Assembly (NCBI GenBank): GCA_029553845.1
Contig: JAKPKF010000043.1
Location: 1 to 22,221, forward strand
DNA: 22,221 nt
From: a bacterium
Lineage (GTDB): Bacteria > Patescibacteria > Dojkabacteria > SC72
Reading direction: 5' to 3'
Below, piece after piece: positions 1 to 8,185 of this stretch. The notes under the pieces were generated by a model. The model saw nothing but the letters and a program-made list of their open reading frames with translations, was not told the DNA's origin and searched no databases. Every line of letters begins with the position of its first letter. Within the stretch, counting starts at the first letter, position 1. The position numbers and the translations under genes were made by a program.

Positions 1-145
1 GTCGTGAGTCTGATGCTCAAAATTGCTTTTTAAATTGATGCTTACGGCATAAAACAAAAAAACCTAAAAATTGCACCTTTAAACTGCATTCATCGTTTTT
101 TATCCATTGCCACATAGAAATTTTGAATAATGTATTACAAATAGG

Positions 146-173
146 TTGAAAAGCGACAGCAATATGTTAAAAT
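146..173 (+). promoter_or_regulatory. Putative sigma-A promoter of the AAA ATPase gene
   Basis: TTGAAA at 146-151 and TAAAAT at 168-173 are separated by 16 bases. A TG two bases before the -10 gives an extended -10. Transcription would start near 180 and leave a leader of about 44 bases. AAGGAG at 209-214 lies 9 bases before the ATG at 224. Confidence 0.6.
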
Positions 174-223
174 ACACTTGAAAGTTTTGACATAAAAGGT
201 AAAAGATTAAGGAGAAAAATAAC

Positions 224-1495
224 ATGATTTCTAGAAATGAGTACATCGAAAAGATTAAAAAATCAATGTGGGACAACAATGTGAAAGTTATTACAGGCAT
301 AAGAAGATGCGGTAAGTCTACTTTGTTGTTTGGTTTATTTAATTCCTATCTTTTATCTATTGGTGTTAAAGAAGACAAGATTGTTAAAATTAAATTGGAT
401 GAAGATGAATATTTCAAATATAGAAATCCAATTCTTTTGTCAAAATATCTCAAATCTTTAATCAATAAAGAATCTTATGATAAAATTTACGTCTTTATTG
501 ACGAGATTCAATTATCTTCTCCAAAGGTGGATCGTGCTAGTGGTATAAAACTATCTATTTTCGATGTCTTAAATGGTTTAAATAATAATAAGAATGTTGA
601 TGTCTATGTCACAGGAAGCAATTCAAAGATGCTTTCGAAAGATATCATTACCGAATTCAGAGGTAGAACGACCCAGATAAGAGTTCATCCTTTTTCTTTC
701 AAAGAGTATCTTTCCTATCGTGGTGGCGATGAAGATAAGTGTCTTAATGAATATCTTCTTTTAGGTGGCATGCCAGAACTAATCGTTAAAAAGGATGAAG
801 CTGATAAAAAGAAATATCTAATCGACTTGTTTGAAAAAACATACATTAAAGATATTGTTGAAAGAAAACGCGTTGCTAGAGAAGACATTCTATCTGATGT
901 TTTGAATTATTTGGCATCACAAACTTCAACCCTTACAAACGTGAATAATGTAGCGAATGCTATATCTTCTAAAAGAAATGAGAAGATCAATTATGAAATG
1001 GTTTCCAATTACATAAACTATTCATTGGATGCCTTTCTCATTAGTGAGGCTAAAAGATATGATGTCAAAGGAAAATCTTATTTTGATTACCCAAGCAAGT
1101 TCTATTTTGAAGATATTGGATTAAGGAACGCTAGACTCAATTTTAGACAAATAGATACCGGAAATTTAATGGAAAATGTTATTTATAATGAATTGATTAG
1201 AAGAGATTATCTAGTGGATGTTGGGGCAGTTTCTATTCGAGATGATGGTAGCAAAGACTATTTAGAGATTGATTTTATCGTCAATAATTTAGATCAAAAA
1301 ATTTATATTCAATCCGCTTATCAAATCGAAGATAACAAGAAAGCTAATTCAGAAACAAAGTCATTAAATTTAACTGGTGATAACTTCAAAAAGATTCTTA
1401 TTAGAAACGATATAGTAAGTAATTTCTATGACGAAAAAGGAATTCTCAATTGTAGGCTTATAGATTTTCTTCTAGAAAGGGTAAAAATTATCTAA
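224..1495 (+). CDS. AAA-family ATPase with DUF4143-type C-terminal domain
   Basis: The product is a 423-residue cytoplasmic ATPase. A Walker A motif (GIRRCGKST, residues 25-33) is followed by a Walker B motif (VFIDE, residues 90-94) and a sensor-like segment VYVTGSNSKML. The region FRGRTTQIRVHPFSFKEYL is typical of the AAA_14/DUF4143 family. The C-terminal third contains YLEIDFIV, resembling the nuclease-like DUF4143 core in which E-x-D residues are conserved. Length is normal for the family (about 400-450 residues). The start at 224 is supported by AAGGAG nine bases upstream and by a good promoter. It stands alone: the next gene is over 600 bases away and on the other strand. Family members are common in gut bacteria and archaea. 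Their role is poorly known, with suggested links to mobile elements or toxin-like systems, so no specific function is claimed. Confidence 0.9.
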   Translation: MISRNEYIEKIKKSMWDNNVKVITGIRRCGKSTLLFGLFNSYLLSIGVKEDKIVKIKLDEDEYFKYRNPILLSKYLKSLINKESYDKIYVFIDEIQLSSPKVDRASGIKLSIFDVLNGLNNNKNVDVYVTGSNSKMLSKDIITEFRGRTTQIRVHPFSFKEYLSYRGGDEDKCLNEYLLLGGMPELIVKKDEADKKKYLIDLFEKTYIKDIVERKRVAREDILSDVLNYLASQTSTLTNVNNVANAISSKRNEKINYEMVSNYINYSLDAFLISEAKRYDVKGKSYFDYPSKFYFEDIGLRNARLNFRQIDTGNLMENVIYNELIRRDYLVDVGAVSIRDDGSKDYLEIDFIVNNLDQKIYIQSAYQIEDNKKANSETKSLNLTGDNFKKILIRNDIVSNFYDEKGILNCRLIDFLLERVKII

Positions 1496-1515
1496 CTTCC
1501 GTGATCAGTAAGCAG

Positions 1516-1540
1516 AGATGATAGCCTAGGTCATCTTTTC
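1516..1540 (+). terminator. Possible rho-independent terminator after the ATPase gene
   Basis: AGATGA (1516-1521) pairs with TCATCT (1531-1536) around a 9-base loop, and is followed by TTTTCC. The stem is short and the T-run weak, but it lies 21 bases after the stop codon. Confidence 0.4.
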
Positions 1541-1961
1541 CTTTCTGAGATATGTTACTTAGATAGTCTCAATGGTAAAAATTGGCTACGCTAACATTTG
1601 TGTCTACCCATGTTGAGACTGTAGCATGTCTACGGCAAAAAGAGTGATTGGTGTAATAGGGCAAACTGATACATTCAAAATTGGCTAAACTTGTCCATCC
1701 TTCTTTATATTGCTCACGGGGTAGATCTCAATACTGGGGTCTTTTCTTTTTGCATGCCGAAGCCTATGACTAAATAAATGCCAGCAAGCGAAACGCGTCC
1801 CAGAAAATCCTTATAAAAAAGTGCGAAAAAAGGCTCTCGAATGTTCTCCGTCGCGATATGATCATGGATGGAGCTATTTAGACATGTTAGAATAATTGCA
1901 ATCGGCAAATTACAAAAAACCATTCATTTTTAATAAAAAAGGGCATAATTTAAAGAAAGTT
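1541..1961. other. Gene-poor region with inverted and direct repeats
   Basis: No convincing gene is seen here. AGTCTCAATGG (1565-1575) and CCATGTTGAGACT (1608-1620) form an inverted repeat with a two-base bulge. AAAATTGGCTA occurs twice as a direct repeat (1578-1588 and 1677-1687). A minus-strand frame open over 1714-1923 would encode 69 residues. It has no recognisable domain and no good SD, so I do not call it a gene. The base composition looks richer in G+C than the coding DNA on either side. The region may be a decayed mobile element or hold a small RNA; nothing visible decides this. Confidence 0.4.
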
Positions 1962-2008
1962 ATGTCTCACGAATACTACTTTTACTTAATACAAAATGTA
2001 TTAGGTAA
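1962..2008 (+). repeat. Small structured repeat, copy 1
   Basis: This 47-base segment matches 38 of 47 positions at 18696-18742. Its core is a 10-bp hairpin, ACTTAATACA (1984-1993), loop AAA, TGTATTAGGT (1997-2006). Relative to copy 2 the C-G pair at stem position 9 is swapped to G-C, a compensatory change. One T-A pair of copy 2 is a T-G pair here, which stays paired only in plus-strand RNA. The outer inverted arms seen around copy 2 are not present on the right side of this copy, so it may be truncated. Confidence 0.6.
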
Positions 2009-2158
2009 GGAATGACCAATGAAGAACTTGAGAGTTTGCCTCTTCCTTTGATCGAATGTTTATTTAGAGAAGACGCAGTTATAAAAGATAAAAAATCAAA
2101 ATAGAAATAACTTATAGCCAGCAGAAGAAAAGCACTAACTCCAGTCAATTCTCTTTGT

Positions 2159-3175
2159 TTATTTGGTTGATTCTCCAATTACTAATTTGCTTTCAACAAT
2201 AATAGTTCTACTAGGAAGATTCTTATATTCTATTCTACTTAACAAGATTCTTATAGCTTCTTGTCCTAAGAATTCTTGATCCACTTGGAAAGTCGTAATA
2301 GTGGGTGATTCTTCTAATGCTGCATTAACACCATCATATCCAACCACTGTGGTATCCAATGGAACGGTAAATCCCATTTTCTTTAAGCTGATAATCATAT
2401 TTCTCGCCACGAAGTCGTTGCAGCAAATAAAACAATCAGGAAGTCTATTGTATTTCTCTATCTTCTTCTTTAGTTCAGTGGGTTTACCATATTCGAATCC
2501 ATCATCATCCAGAATATCTTCTTGATCTAAATGAGATAGACCATAGGCTCTTAATCCTCTCAGCATACCTAAATATCTCTCATGGAAACTTAAACAATGT
2601 CTATGATCTCCTACGAATGAGAATTTAGAAAATCCTTTATCGTTAATGAGATTAGCCACCAGGTTATAGACGGATTTTTGATCAGATGAACAGATAAGGT
2701 CATAATTCTGTTTGGCTTTAAAGTTTCTCGCTGTGAAATCGATAAAACAGATAGGAATATCTAAAGATAATAAGTTTTCAATAAATGCCGTTTCAAAACA
2801 TTCAATAGCGACGATACCATCGATATTGGATTTCTTAATATTATCCGCGACCTTTTCAAATGCGGTGGTCCCTTTACCGCAGGTGAATTGGAAGAATTCA
2901 TAATTGTTTTGATAACAATATGTTTCTATTGCGCCGGTAAGGGGTAAGAAGAAATCAATGTTATGAAATGGTTTACCAGATAAAAGTAAGATACGATAGC
3001 TCTTCGATAATGATGAACCAACCGAAAATGTTTTATATCCCATTTCCTGTGCTTTCTTATAAACTAATTCCCTTGTTTTGTTGGGAACTGGTTGACCATT
3101 TAAAGCTTTCGAAACAGTATTTCTCGATAGATTTAAAGCCTCAGCTATTTCTTTAATTGTGACTGCTTTTCTCAT
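2159..3175 (-). CDS. LacI-family transcriptional regulator of the fructan locus
   Basis: The product is a 338-residue DNA-binding regulator, the normal length for LacI/GalR proteins. The N-terminus (residues 5-25, VTIKEIAEALNLSRNTVSKA) is a canonical LacI helix-turn-helix. The hinge region follows, with KAQEMGYK near residue 45. The rest is a periplasmic-binding-protein-like effector domain, with FVGDHRHCLSFHERYLG and DGVNAALEESPTITTFQVDQ in family-typical places. It is divergent from the fructan operon across a 185-base gap that holds two perfect palindromic operator candidates. One overlaps this gene's own -35, so autoregulation is likely. By location it most plausibly senses a fructo-oligosaccharide or a fructose phosphate; whether it represses or activates is inferred, not seen. 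The SD before the start (AGAG on the minus strand) is weak. Confidence 0.92.
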   Translation of the reverse strand: MRKAVTIKEIAEALNLSRNTVSKALNGQPVPNKTRELVYKKAQEMGYKTFSVGSSLSKSYRILLLSGKPFHNIDFFLPLTGAIETYCYQNNYEFFQFTCGKGTTAFEKVADNIKKSNIDGIVAIECFETAFIENLLSLDIPICFIDFTARNFKAKQNYDLICSSDQKSVYNLVANLINDKGFSKFSFVGDHRHCLSFHERYLGMLRGLRAYGLSHLDQEDILDDDGFEYGKPTELKKKIEKYNRLPDCFICCNDFVARNMIISLKKMGFTVPLDTTVVGYDGVNAALEESPTITTFQVDQEFLGQEAIRILLSRIEYKNLPSRTIIVESKLVIGESTK

Positions 3176-3193
3176 GTCTCTATTTTAAGACAA

Positions 3194-3205
3194 ATTTGGT
3201 CAAAT
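3194..3205. promoter_or_regulatory. Candidate LacI-family operator 1
   Basis: ATTTGGTCAAAT has perfect inverted 5-bp arms (ATTTG/CAAAT) around two bases. It lies between the regulator start codon and its -10, a repressing position. It shares its consensus (ATTTG, two bases, CAAAT) with the site at 3234-3245. Confidence 0.6.
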
Positions 3206-3214
3206 GCACAAATT

Positions 3215-3243
3215 ATTGTATTATTTTACCTTCATTTGCACAA
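3215..3243 (-). promoter_or_regulatory. Putative promoter of the LacI-family gene
   Basis: On the minus strand TTGTGC (3238-3243) and TACAAT (3215-3220) are 17 bases apart. The -10 is good, the -35 matches only in TTG. Candidate operator 2 covers the -35. Confidence 0.5.
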
Positions 3244-3245
3244 AT
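3234..3245. promoter_or_regulatory. Candidate LacI-family operator 2
   Basis: ATTTGCACAAAT is a second perfect palindrome with the same arms, 40 bases from operator 1 (start to start). It overlaps the regulator's -35 and lies just upstream of the operon's -35 (3259-3264). The 11-base word TGCACAAATTA occurs here (3237-3247) and again at 3205-3215, giving a possible third half-overlapping site. Confidence 0.6.
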
Positions 3246-3258
3246 TACGGCAGTTTGA

Positions 3259-3287
3259 TTGACATATGCAAATATTATTCATACTAT
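3259..3287 (+). promoter_or_regulatory. Main promoter of the fructan operon
   Basis: A perfect TTGACA (3259-3264) and TACTAT (3282-3287) are separated by 17 bases. The predicted start near 3294 gives a leader of about 67 bases ending in AGGAGA (3349-3354), 6 bases before the ATG at 3361. A candidate operator ends 13 bases upstream of the -35. Confidence 0.8.
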
Positions 3288-3360
3288 GAATACAACAATC
3301 GTAAATTATTCATCCATACCGTGAGATTAATTTATCTGTTACCCACCTAGGAGATAAGAA

Positions 3361-5292
3361 ATGGGTTTTAAGTTCAACACCAAAATATTTGTAATGGGGT
3401 TACTTTCCATTTTTGCTATTGCTTCTTGTAATAAATCTAGTGCTCCAGAACATGACCATGTTTGGGATAGTGGAACGATGACCACTGTGGCAACTTGTCA
3501 TTCCGAAGGTGTTAGAACATATAAATGTACAGTAGCAGGCTGCACTCAAACTAAAACTGAAAGTGTGGCCATGACTCCTCACTCATGGGATGAAGGTGTT
3601 GTTACTAAAGATGCGACATGTTCCTCTACTGGTGTCATGACTTATACATGCATAAATTCTGGATGTGGTAAGACTAAAGAAGTGACATTATATAAAACTG
3701 ATCACGATTATCATTTAGAAAATATAAATAAGATTCCTGATTTATTAGAATCCGGAGAAGCGGAATTAGAATGTTCGATGTGTCATGAAACGACATTAGA
3801 AGAATTATCCGCTCATGCAGATTTTATTGAACAATATGATAATGATTTATTCTCTTGGAAATACGAGAGTTTAGATACATACCTTCCCACTGATGAAGAT
3901 ATATCCCCCAATGTCTTAGTTAAAGATGGTGAAGTATATAAAGATGATAAGGTAGAGATTTCTAATGGCCACATTAAAACAAGTGGCCATGCCTTATTAT
4001 CTTATTCATTTAATTCTGATAAAGAGAAAATCAAAGCTAATACCTCTATTAGTTTTAATGGTGCTAACGCAGATACACGCGTAGAGGCATACCTCTTATT
4101 AACAAATAAAGATAATCATGTGAAAAAGACCATCAAAGTCAGCAGTGATTCAAAAGACTGGACTTTTACCAATACAGAAGAAAATATCTTAGAATTGCAA
4201 GAAAATGATAACTTATGTGTTGTTGTTTCTAATAACAATGTAGGTATCTCAGAAGGTGACTTGTCTATTACCTTTACCGCGGAATGCATCCATATCTGGA
4301 ATATGGGTGAAGTAATTAAACCAGCGACAGAAGAACAAGAAGGCATTAGAGAATTCACCTGTATCTCTTGTAATGAAAAAGTACAACACGTCATTCCTAA
4401 AGTTAATCCAGATGATCCAGATCCTGAAGATCCATTAGAAGGATACTTTGATTTCACTGGCAAAACATACAATAGATTTGAAGGTGATATCGAAGGTAAT
4501 TCTTGGACCACAGATAACGGTCATACATTACATGTGGAAGTTACTAAACCAGGCACCAATATTTGGGAAGGTGGCGTATTTGTCGATACCGGATTAAAAA
4601 CTGAAGCGGGTAAAGCCTTTAATATCAACTTCGAAGTATCCGCGTTAGAAGAAAATGATTTTGAAATCGTATTCCAAAATAAACAATGGGATGAAACAAA
4701 ATATAAGACCTTGTATACACCTGATGGTGAAGTAAGTGAGAAGATTAATATCACCGAACAAAATGCGGGCACACTTTGGTTATATATTCAATCTGGCAAC
4801 GCGATTAATGAAGTCGTTATAACTAAATTATCGATAGAAGAAACTACACCAGATGAACCAGAACCACCAAGTGGAAATTACTTTGATTTTACTGATAAGA
4901 CACATGGTCGATTTGAAGGTGGTATCGAAGGTAATATATGGAACACTGATCATGGACATACCTTACATATAGAAGTTACTAAACCTGGAACAAATATTTG
5001 GGAAGGTGGTGTCTTCGTTGATACTGGTTTTACCTGTACAAAAGGTATGACTATCAATGTCAAATTTGAAGCCGCTAGATTACAAGCCAATCCATTTGAA
5101 ATCATATTCCAGAATAAACAATGGGATGAAACAAAATATTTAACACTTTCTTCTCCAGTGGGTAAAGTCGATGAAGATATCGAGGTAACCGAAAAGAATG
5201 AAGGATCATTATGGATTTATGTCCAATTTGGAAATGTCGTCAACGAAGTGACCATTTCTAATTTGATTATTACGGAGATTGTAGAAGAATGA
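3361..5292 (+). CDS. Surface lipoprotein with Cys-rich repeats and two sugar-binding-like modules
   Basis: The product is a 643-residue exported lipoprotein. A signal peptide ends in the lipobox AIASC, with Cys at residue 23. Next come at least two repeats of the pattern HxWDxG...ATC...G...TYxC...GC..TK, each with Cys pairs. Weaker copies are around LECSMCHETTLEE and HIWNMGEVIKPA. Such extracellular Cys repeats are frequent in gut Gram-positive surface proteins; metal or disulphide binding is inferred. Two near-identical modules follow, roughly residues 362-493 and 507-640, each with RFEG.IEGN.W, VTKPGTNIWEGGVFVDTG, FQNKQWDETKY and LW.Y.Q. They are joined by acidic Pro-rich linkers. A third copy sits in the lipoprotein at 10474. 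It is the first gene of the operon, behind a perfect SD, and its TGA stop overlaps the next ATG by four bases. A fructan-capturing role is inferred from position. The module family is not one I can name. Confidence 0.85.
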   Translation: MGFKFNTKIFVMGLLSIFAIASCNKSSAPEHDHVWDSGTMTTVATCHSEGVRTYKCTVAGCTQTKTESVAMTPHSWDEGVVTKDATCSSTGVMTYTCINSGCGKTKEVTLYKTDHDYHLENINKIPDLLESGEAELECSMCHETTLEELSAHADFIEQYDNDLFSWKYESLDTYLPTDEDISPNVLVKDGEVYKDDKVEISNGHIKTSGHALLSYSFNSDKEKIKANTSISFNGANADTRVEAYLLLTNKDNHVKKTIKVSSDSKDWTFTNTEENILELQENDNLCVVVSNNNVGISEGDLSITFTAECIHIWNMGEVIKPATEEQEGIREFTCISCNEKVQHVIPKVNPDDPDPEDPLEGYFDFTGKTYNRFEGDIEGNSWTTDNGHTLHVEVTKPGTNIWEGGVFVDTGLKTEAGKAFNINFEVSALEENDFEIVFQNKQWDETKYKTLYTPDGEVSEKINITEQNAGTLWLYIQSGNAINEVVITKLSIEETTPDEPEPPSGNYFDFTDKTHGRFEGGIEGNIWNTDHGHTLHIEVTKPGTNIWEGGVFVDTGFTCTKGMTINVKFEAARLQANPFEIIFQNKQWDETKYLTLSSPVGKVDEDIEVTEKNEGSLWIYVQFGNVVNEVTISNLIITEIVEE

Positions 5293-6260
5293 ACGCGAAA
5301 GACTTTATCTACTCCGTCTATATCAATAAAGTAAATCCATCCGCGACAGCGTTTGAATTGAAATATGAAATTAATGACAGTACATACTGGCTTTTAAAAG
5401 TGGATATCGATCAAAAGCTCGTCTCCATTGGTAACCAAGATAATGACATCATCAAATCACAAGAATATTCCTTTATATCTAATAGAGAATATAAATTAGA
5501 TGTCATTGTTAATGATGGATTGATAAAACTATTTATCGATAATAGCGGTATCGCATCCTTGGTCTATAACATCCAAGAACATGTACCCGGAAATATCATT
5601 GATAATTTATCAACATCTTTATTAGATTATTCCAATCGTGATTTCATTAATCTAAACACTTTAGCAGGTGATTTCTTCTGCAGTGGTTATGATGTTATTA
5701 AAGTCATCAACTTAACAGATGATAACTATAAATTAGATGCCACTTCAGAATATACGATTAATGAAGGTATCTTAGATATCAATGATGAATATTTAAATAC
5801 ATTAGAAAATAACACTGAATGCAAATTTAGAGCGGTTACCTCTTTAACCGATTTAGATTTCTATATCAAAACAAAAGAAGTAGGCGCTCAAGCCTATCCA
5901 TTAGTAGAGAAGTATTATCGCGGTGATGATGCGAAGTTCGAATTAAGTGAAGCCACAGAAGTATCTCGTGTCTTTATTGACCAACAAGAATTCCCATTTG
6001 AACAAGATAATGTTTTAGTCACTGTTAAAAACCAAGACTTACAAACTATCAAAAGTGGTTCTCATACGATTAAGTTTTATACAAAGAATGGTAGACCAGA
6101 AACCAATTTCTCTTTATATCCTGCGACAGAAACTGTCCCGGAATTACCCGTTCCTGTTAGTCATACATTCTTATTTATCGATATAGCGATATTCTCCGTT
6201 TTAATTATCGGATATGTCGTATTCACCATTATTAAAAAGAAAGGGGAAGAAAAGGTATAG
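5289..6260 (+). CDS. Orphan GH32 C-terminal/CBM66-like protein with C-terminal membrane anchor
   Basis: The product has 323 residues. The first 100 or so, with ATAFELKYEINDSTYWLL, REYKLDVIVNDGLIKLFIDN and a final beta-rich stretch, resemble the beta-sandwich C-terminal domain of GH32 enzymes or CBM66. The middle is beta-rich and unassigned. Residues about 295-318 (HTFLFIDIAIFSVLIIGYVVFT) form one membrane helix followed by a KKKGEEK tail. No signal peptide and no GH32 catalytic motifs are seen. That is odd for a C-terminally anchored surface protein, since its main domain would be cytoplasmic unless the N-terminus is missing or fused. It overlaps the upstream gene by ATGA. GGAG at 5274-5277 could serve as SD, and an in-frame TAA at 5259 rules out a longer start in this frame. 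It may be the separated tail of a larger surface protein. Confidence 0.6.
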   Translation: MNAKDFIYSVYINKVNPSATAFELKYEINDSTYWLLKVDIDQKLVSIGNQDNDIIKSQEYSFISNREYKLDVIVNDGLIKLFIDNSGIASLVYNIQEHVPGNIIDNLSTSLLDYSNRDFINLNTLAGDFFCSGYDVIKVINLTDDNYKLDATSEYTINEGILDINDEYLNTLENNTECKFRAVTSLTDLDFYIKTKEVGAQAYPLVEKYYRGDDAKFELSEATEVSRVFIDQQEFPFEQDNVLVTVKNQDLQTIKSGSHTIKFYTKNGRPETNFSLYPATETVPELPVPVSHTFLFIDIAIFSVLIIGYVVFTIIKKKGEEKV

Positions 6261-6262
6261 AT

Positions 6263-7246
6263 ATGAACGAAGAAGTATTAAATTCTGAGTCATATACTTC
6301 CATTGACGAAATCGTTAAACCCCAATCTAAATGGGAAAAATGGAAGGCTAATTTCAAGCGTAAAGGTTGGATATTACTTTTCGTATTACCTGCGTTAATC
6401 TATGTCATCATCTTCTGCTTCGTCCCGATGTATGGCATTTTAGTGGCGTTCCAAGATTATGTCCCTGGCGATCAAATTATTGGTAAGAATACCGTATGGA
6501 TTGGATTTAAGAATTTCCAGACCTTCTTCTCTAATCCAAATTTCTGGAACTATTTCTTAAATACATTCCTATTATGTATCTTAGGGTTTGTCGTTGGATT
6601 CCCATTACCTATTATCGTCGCTTTATTACTTAACTCAGTGAGAAAACCAAAGATTAAAAAAGGATTACAAATCCTCTATTACGCACCTCACTTTATTTCT
6701 CTTGTTGTCTTAGTCGGTATGATGAAATTAATATTCGGTTCCGACGGTTTATTAGATCAGCTCAGTATCAAGATGGGAGGAGATGTGAATGGTTTAAAAC
6801 TATTCTTGTCCCCTGAAGCATTCAGACCATTATTCATCTTCTCCGGAAACTGGCAAGACTTCGGTTGGTCAGCGATTATCTATCTCGCTGCACTTTCTGG
6901 AGTAGATCCAAGTTTACATGAAGCTGCAAAGATTGATGGTGCATCCCGCTTCAAACGCATATTCAGCGTGGATTTGCCAGCGATTTTACCAACGATTGTT
7001 ATGTTAATGATTCTTTCTATTGGTAATTTGATGAGTGTCGGTTATGAGAAAGTCTTATTGATGCAGACGGGTGGTAACTTAGAGACATCAGAAATCTTAT
7101 CGACATATGTTTATACATTCGGTTTATTGGGTGGCCAATATGGTGTTGGTACTGCAGCTGGATTATTTAACTCTGTTATTAATGTGACATTACTTGTCAT
7201 CGCTAACTTCACTTCCAAGAAAATCGCGGGTAGTGGAATGTTCTAG
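6263..7246 (+). CDS. ABC sugar transporter permease, LplB/MalF type
   Basis: The product is a 327-residue membrane permease of a carbohydrate importer (CUT1 type). After a cytoplasmic N-terminus the first helix is WILLFVLPALIYVIIFCFVP. It is followed by PMYGILVAFQDY and five more hydrophobic segments. The EAA loop that docks to the ATPase is HEAAKIDGASRFKRIFSVDL, near residues 221-240. The C-terminus VIANFTSKKIAGSGMF is typical of LplB-like permeases. It starts 2 bases after the upstream stop, with AAGGGGAAG as SD, and is followed 12 bases later by its partner permease. With the genes at 7259, 8186 and 15144 it would form the complete importer. Substrate is inferred from the fructan-degrading neighbours. 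Confidence 0.93.
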   Translation: MNEEVLNSESYTSIDEIVKPQSKWEKWKANFKRKGWILLFVLPALIYVIIFCFVPMYGILVAFQDYVPGDQIIGKNTVWIGFKNFQTFFSNPNFWNYFLNTFLLCILGFVVGFPLPIIVALLLNSVRKPKIKKGLQILYYAPHFISLVVLVGMMKLIFGSDGLLDQLSIKMGGDVNGLKLFLSPEAFRPLFIFSGNWQDFGWSAIIYLAALSGVDPSLHEAAKIDGASRFKRIFSVDLPAILPTIVMLMILSIGNLMSVGYEKVLLMQTGGNLETSEILSTYVYTFGLLGGQYGVGTAAGLFNSVINVTLLVIANFTSKKIAGSGMF

Positions 7247-7258
7247 GAGAAGCGAATT

Positions 7259-8170
7259 ATGGATATGGATGTTAAAGAACTAAAGAAACTTCAAAAGAAG
7301 AGCAAGATTAAAGAGAGTAAGAGGGATTATGCCTATTACATTATCACCGGCATCATCCTCGCTATTTTAGCGTTGATTGTCATCTATCCTCTTTACTATA
7401 TCGTTATCGCTTCTATCTCTAATCCTGACGCTGTTATGAAAGGTGATGTCTGGCTTTATCCAATTAAAGTAACATTCTCCGGTTACAAGAGCTTATTTGA
7501 AAGAGAAGATGTCTGGAGAGGGTATTTCAATACATTAGCCTATACGATATTAGGAACATTATTTAATGTCGCTTTAACCATCCCCGCAGGATGGGCGTTA
7601 TCTAGAGATTATCTCCCATTTAGAAAATTAATTATGACTTTATTAATCATCACGATGTTCTTCGGTGGTGGTTTAGTTCCATATTTAATCGTCTGTAGAG
7701 CCTTAGGACTATATCAAAACCCACTTATCCTTATCATCGGTGGTGGTGTCAGTGTCTATAACGTCTTTATGTGTAAATCATTCTTTGAATCCAGTGTTCC
7801 TAAGGAAGTTATGGAAGCTGCAGAAATCGATGGAGCGGGTGAAATTAGAATCTTCTTTGATTTAATTATCCCTATCGCTAGCTCCATCATCTCCGTCATG
7901 GTTTTATTCTACGCAGTCGGACATTGGAATAACTATATCGATGCTTATATCTTCAATATCGATAAAAGCTTCTATCCATTACAGACTGTTATTAATGGAT
8001 TATTAGACGCAACCACGACAGGTGAAGGTGAAGTCGTCTTAGAACAAATGCGTATCGCTACGCAGATTAAGTTTACCTCTATTATCGTTGCGACCGCACC
8101 GATATTGATCTTATATCCGATGATTGAAAAGCACTTTGGTAAAGGTGTTCTCGTCGGTTCATTCAAATAA
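7259..8170 (+). CDS. ABC sugar transporter permease, YtcP/MalG type
   Basis: The product is a 303-residue second permease. The first helix (YYIITGIILAILALIVIYPL) is followed by the family-typical YYIVIASISNPDAV. The docking loop is MEAAEIDGAGEIRIFFDLII, near residues 184-203. The C-terminus ends IEKHFGKGVLVGSFK, the hallmark ending of YtcP-like proteins (KY/HF.KGV..GS.K). The TAG of the upstream gene is part of the SD TAGGAGAAG. Pairing LplB- with YtcP-type permeases is characteristic of importers for plant or microbial oligosaccharides with large substrate-binding proteins, which fits the next gene. Confidence 0.93.
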   Translation: MDMDVKELKKLQKKSKIKESKRDYAYYIITGIILAILALIVIYPLYYIVIASISNPDAVMKGDVWLYPIKVTFSGYKSLFEREDVWRGYFNTLAYTILGTLFNVALTIPAGWALSRDYLPFRKLIMTLLIITMFFGGGLVPYLIVCRALGLYQNPLILIIGGGVSVYNVFMCKSFFESSVPKEVMEAAEIDGAGEIRIFFDLIIPIASSIISVMVLFYAVGHWNNYIDAYIFNIDKSFYPLQTVINGLLDATTTGEGEVVLEQMRIATQIKFTSIIVATAPILILYPMIEKHFGKGVLVGSFK

Positions 8171-8185
8171 AAGTAAAGGAGAGAT

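Noticed and set aside
1714..1923. Minus-strand 69-codon ORF as a gene.
   Set aside because: No SD, no recognisable domain, low-complexity hydrophobic start; treated as chance.
1960..2178. Minus-strand 72-codon ORF overlapping the regulator end.
   Set aside because: It overlaps the end of the LacI-family gene and the structured repeat and has no domain; the repeat explains its open frame.
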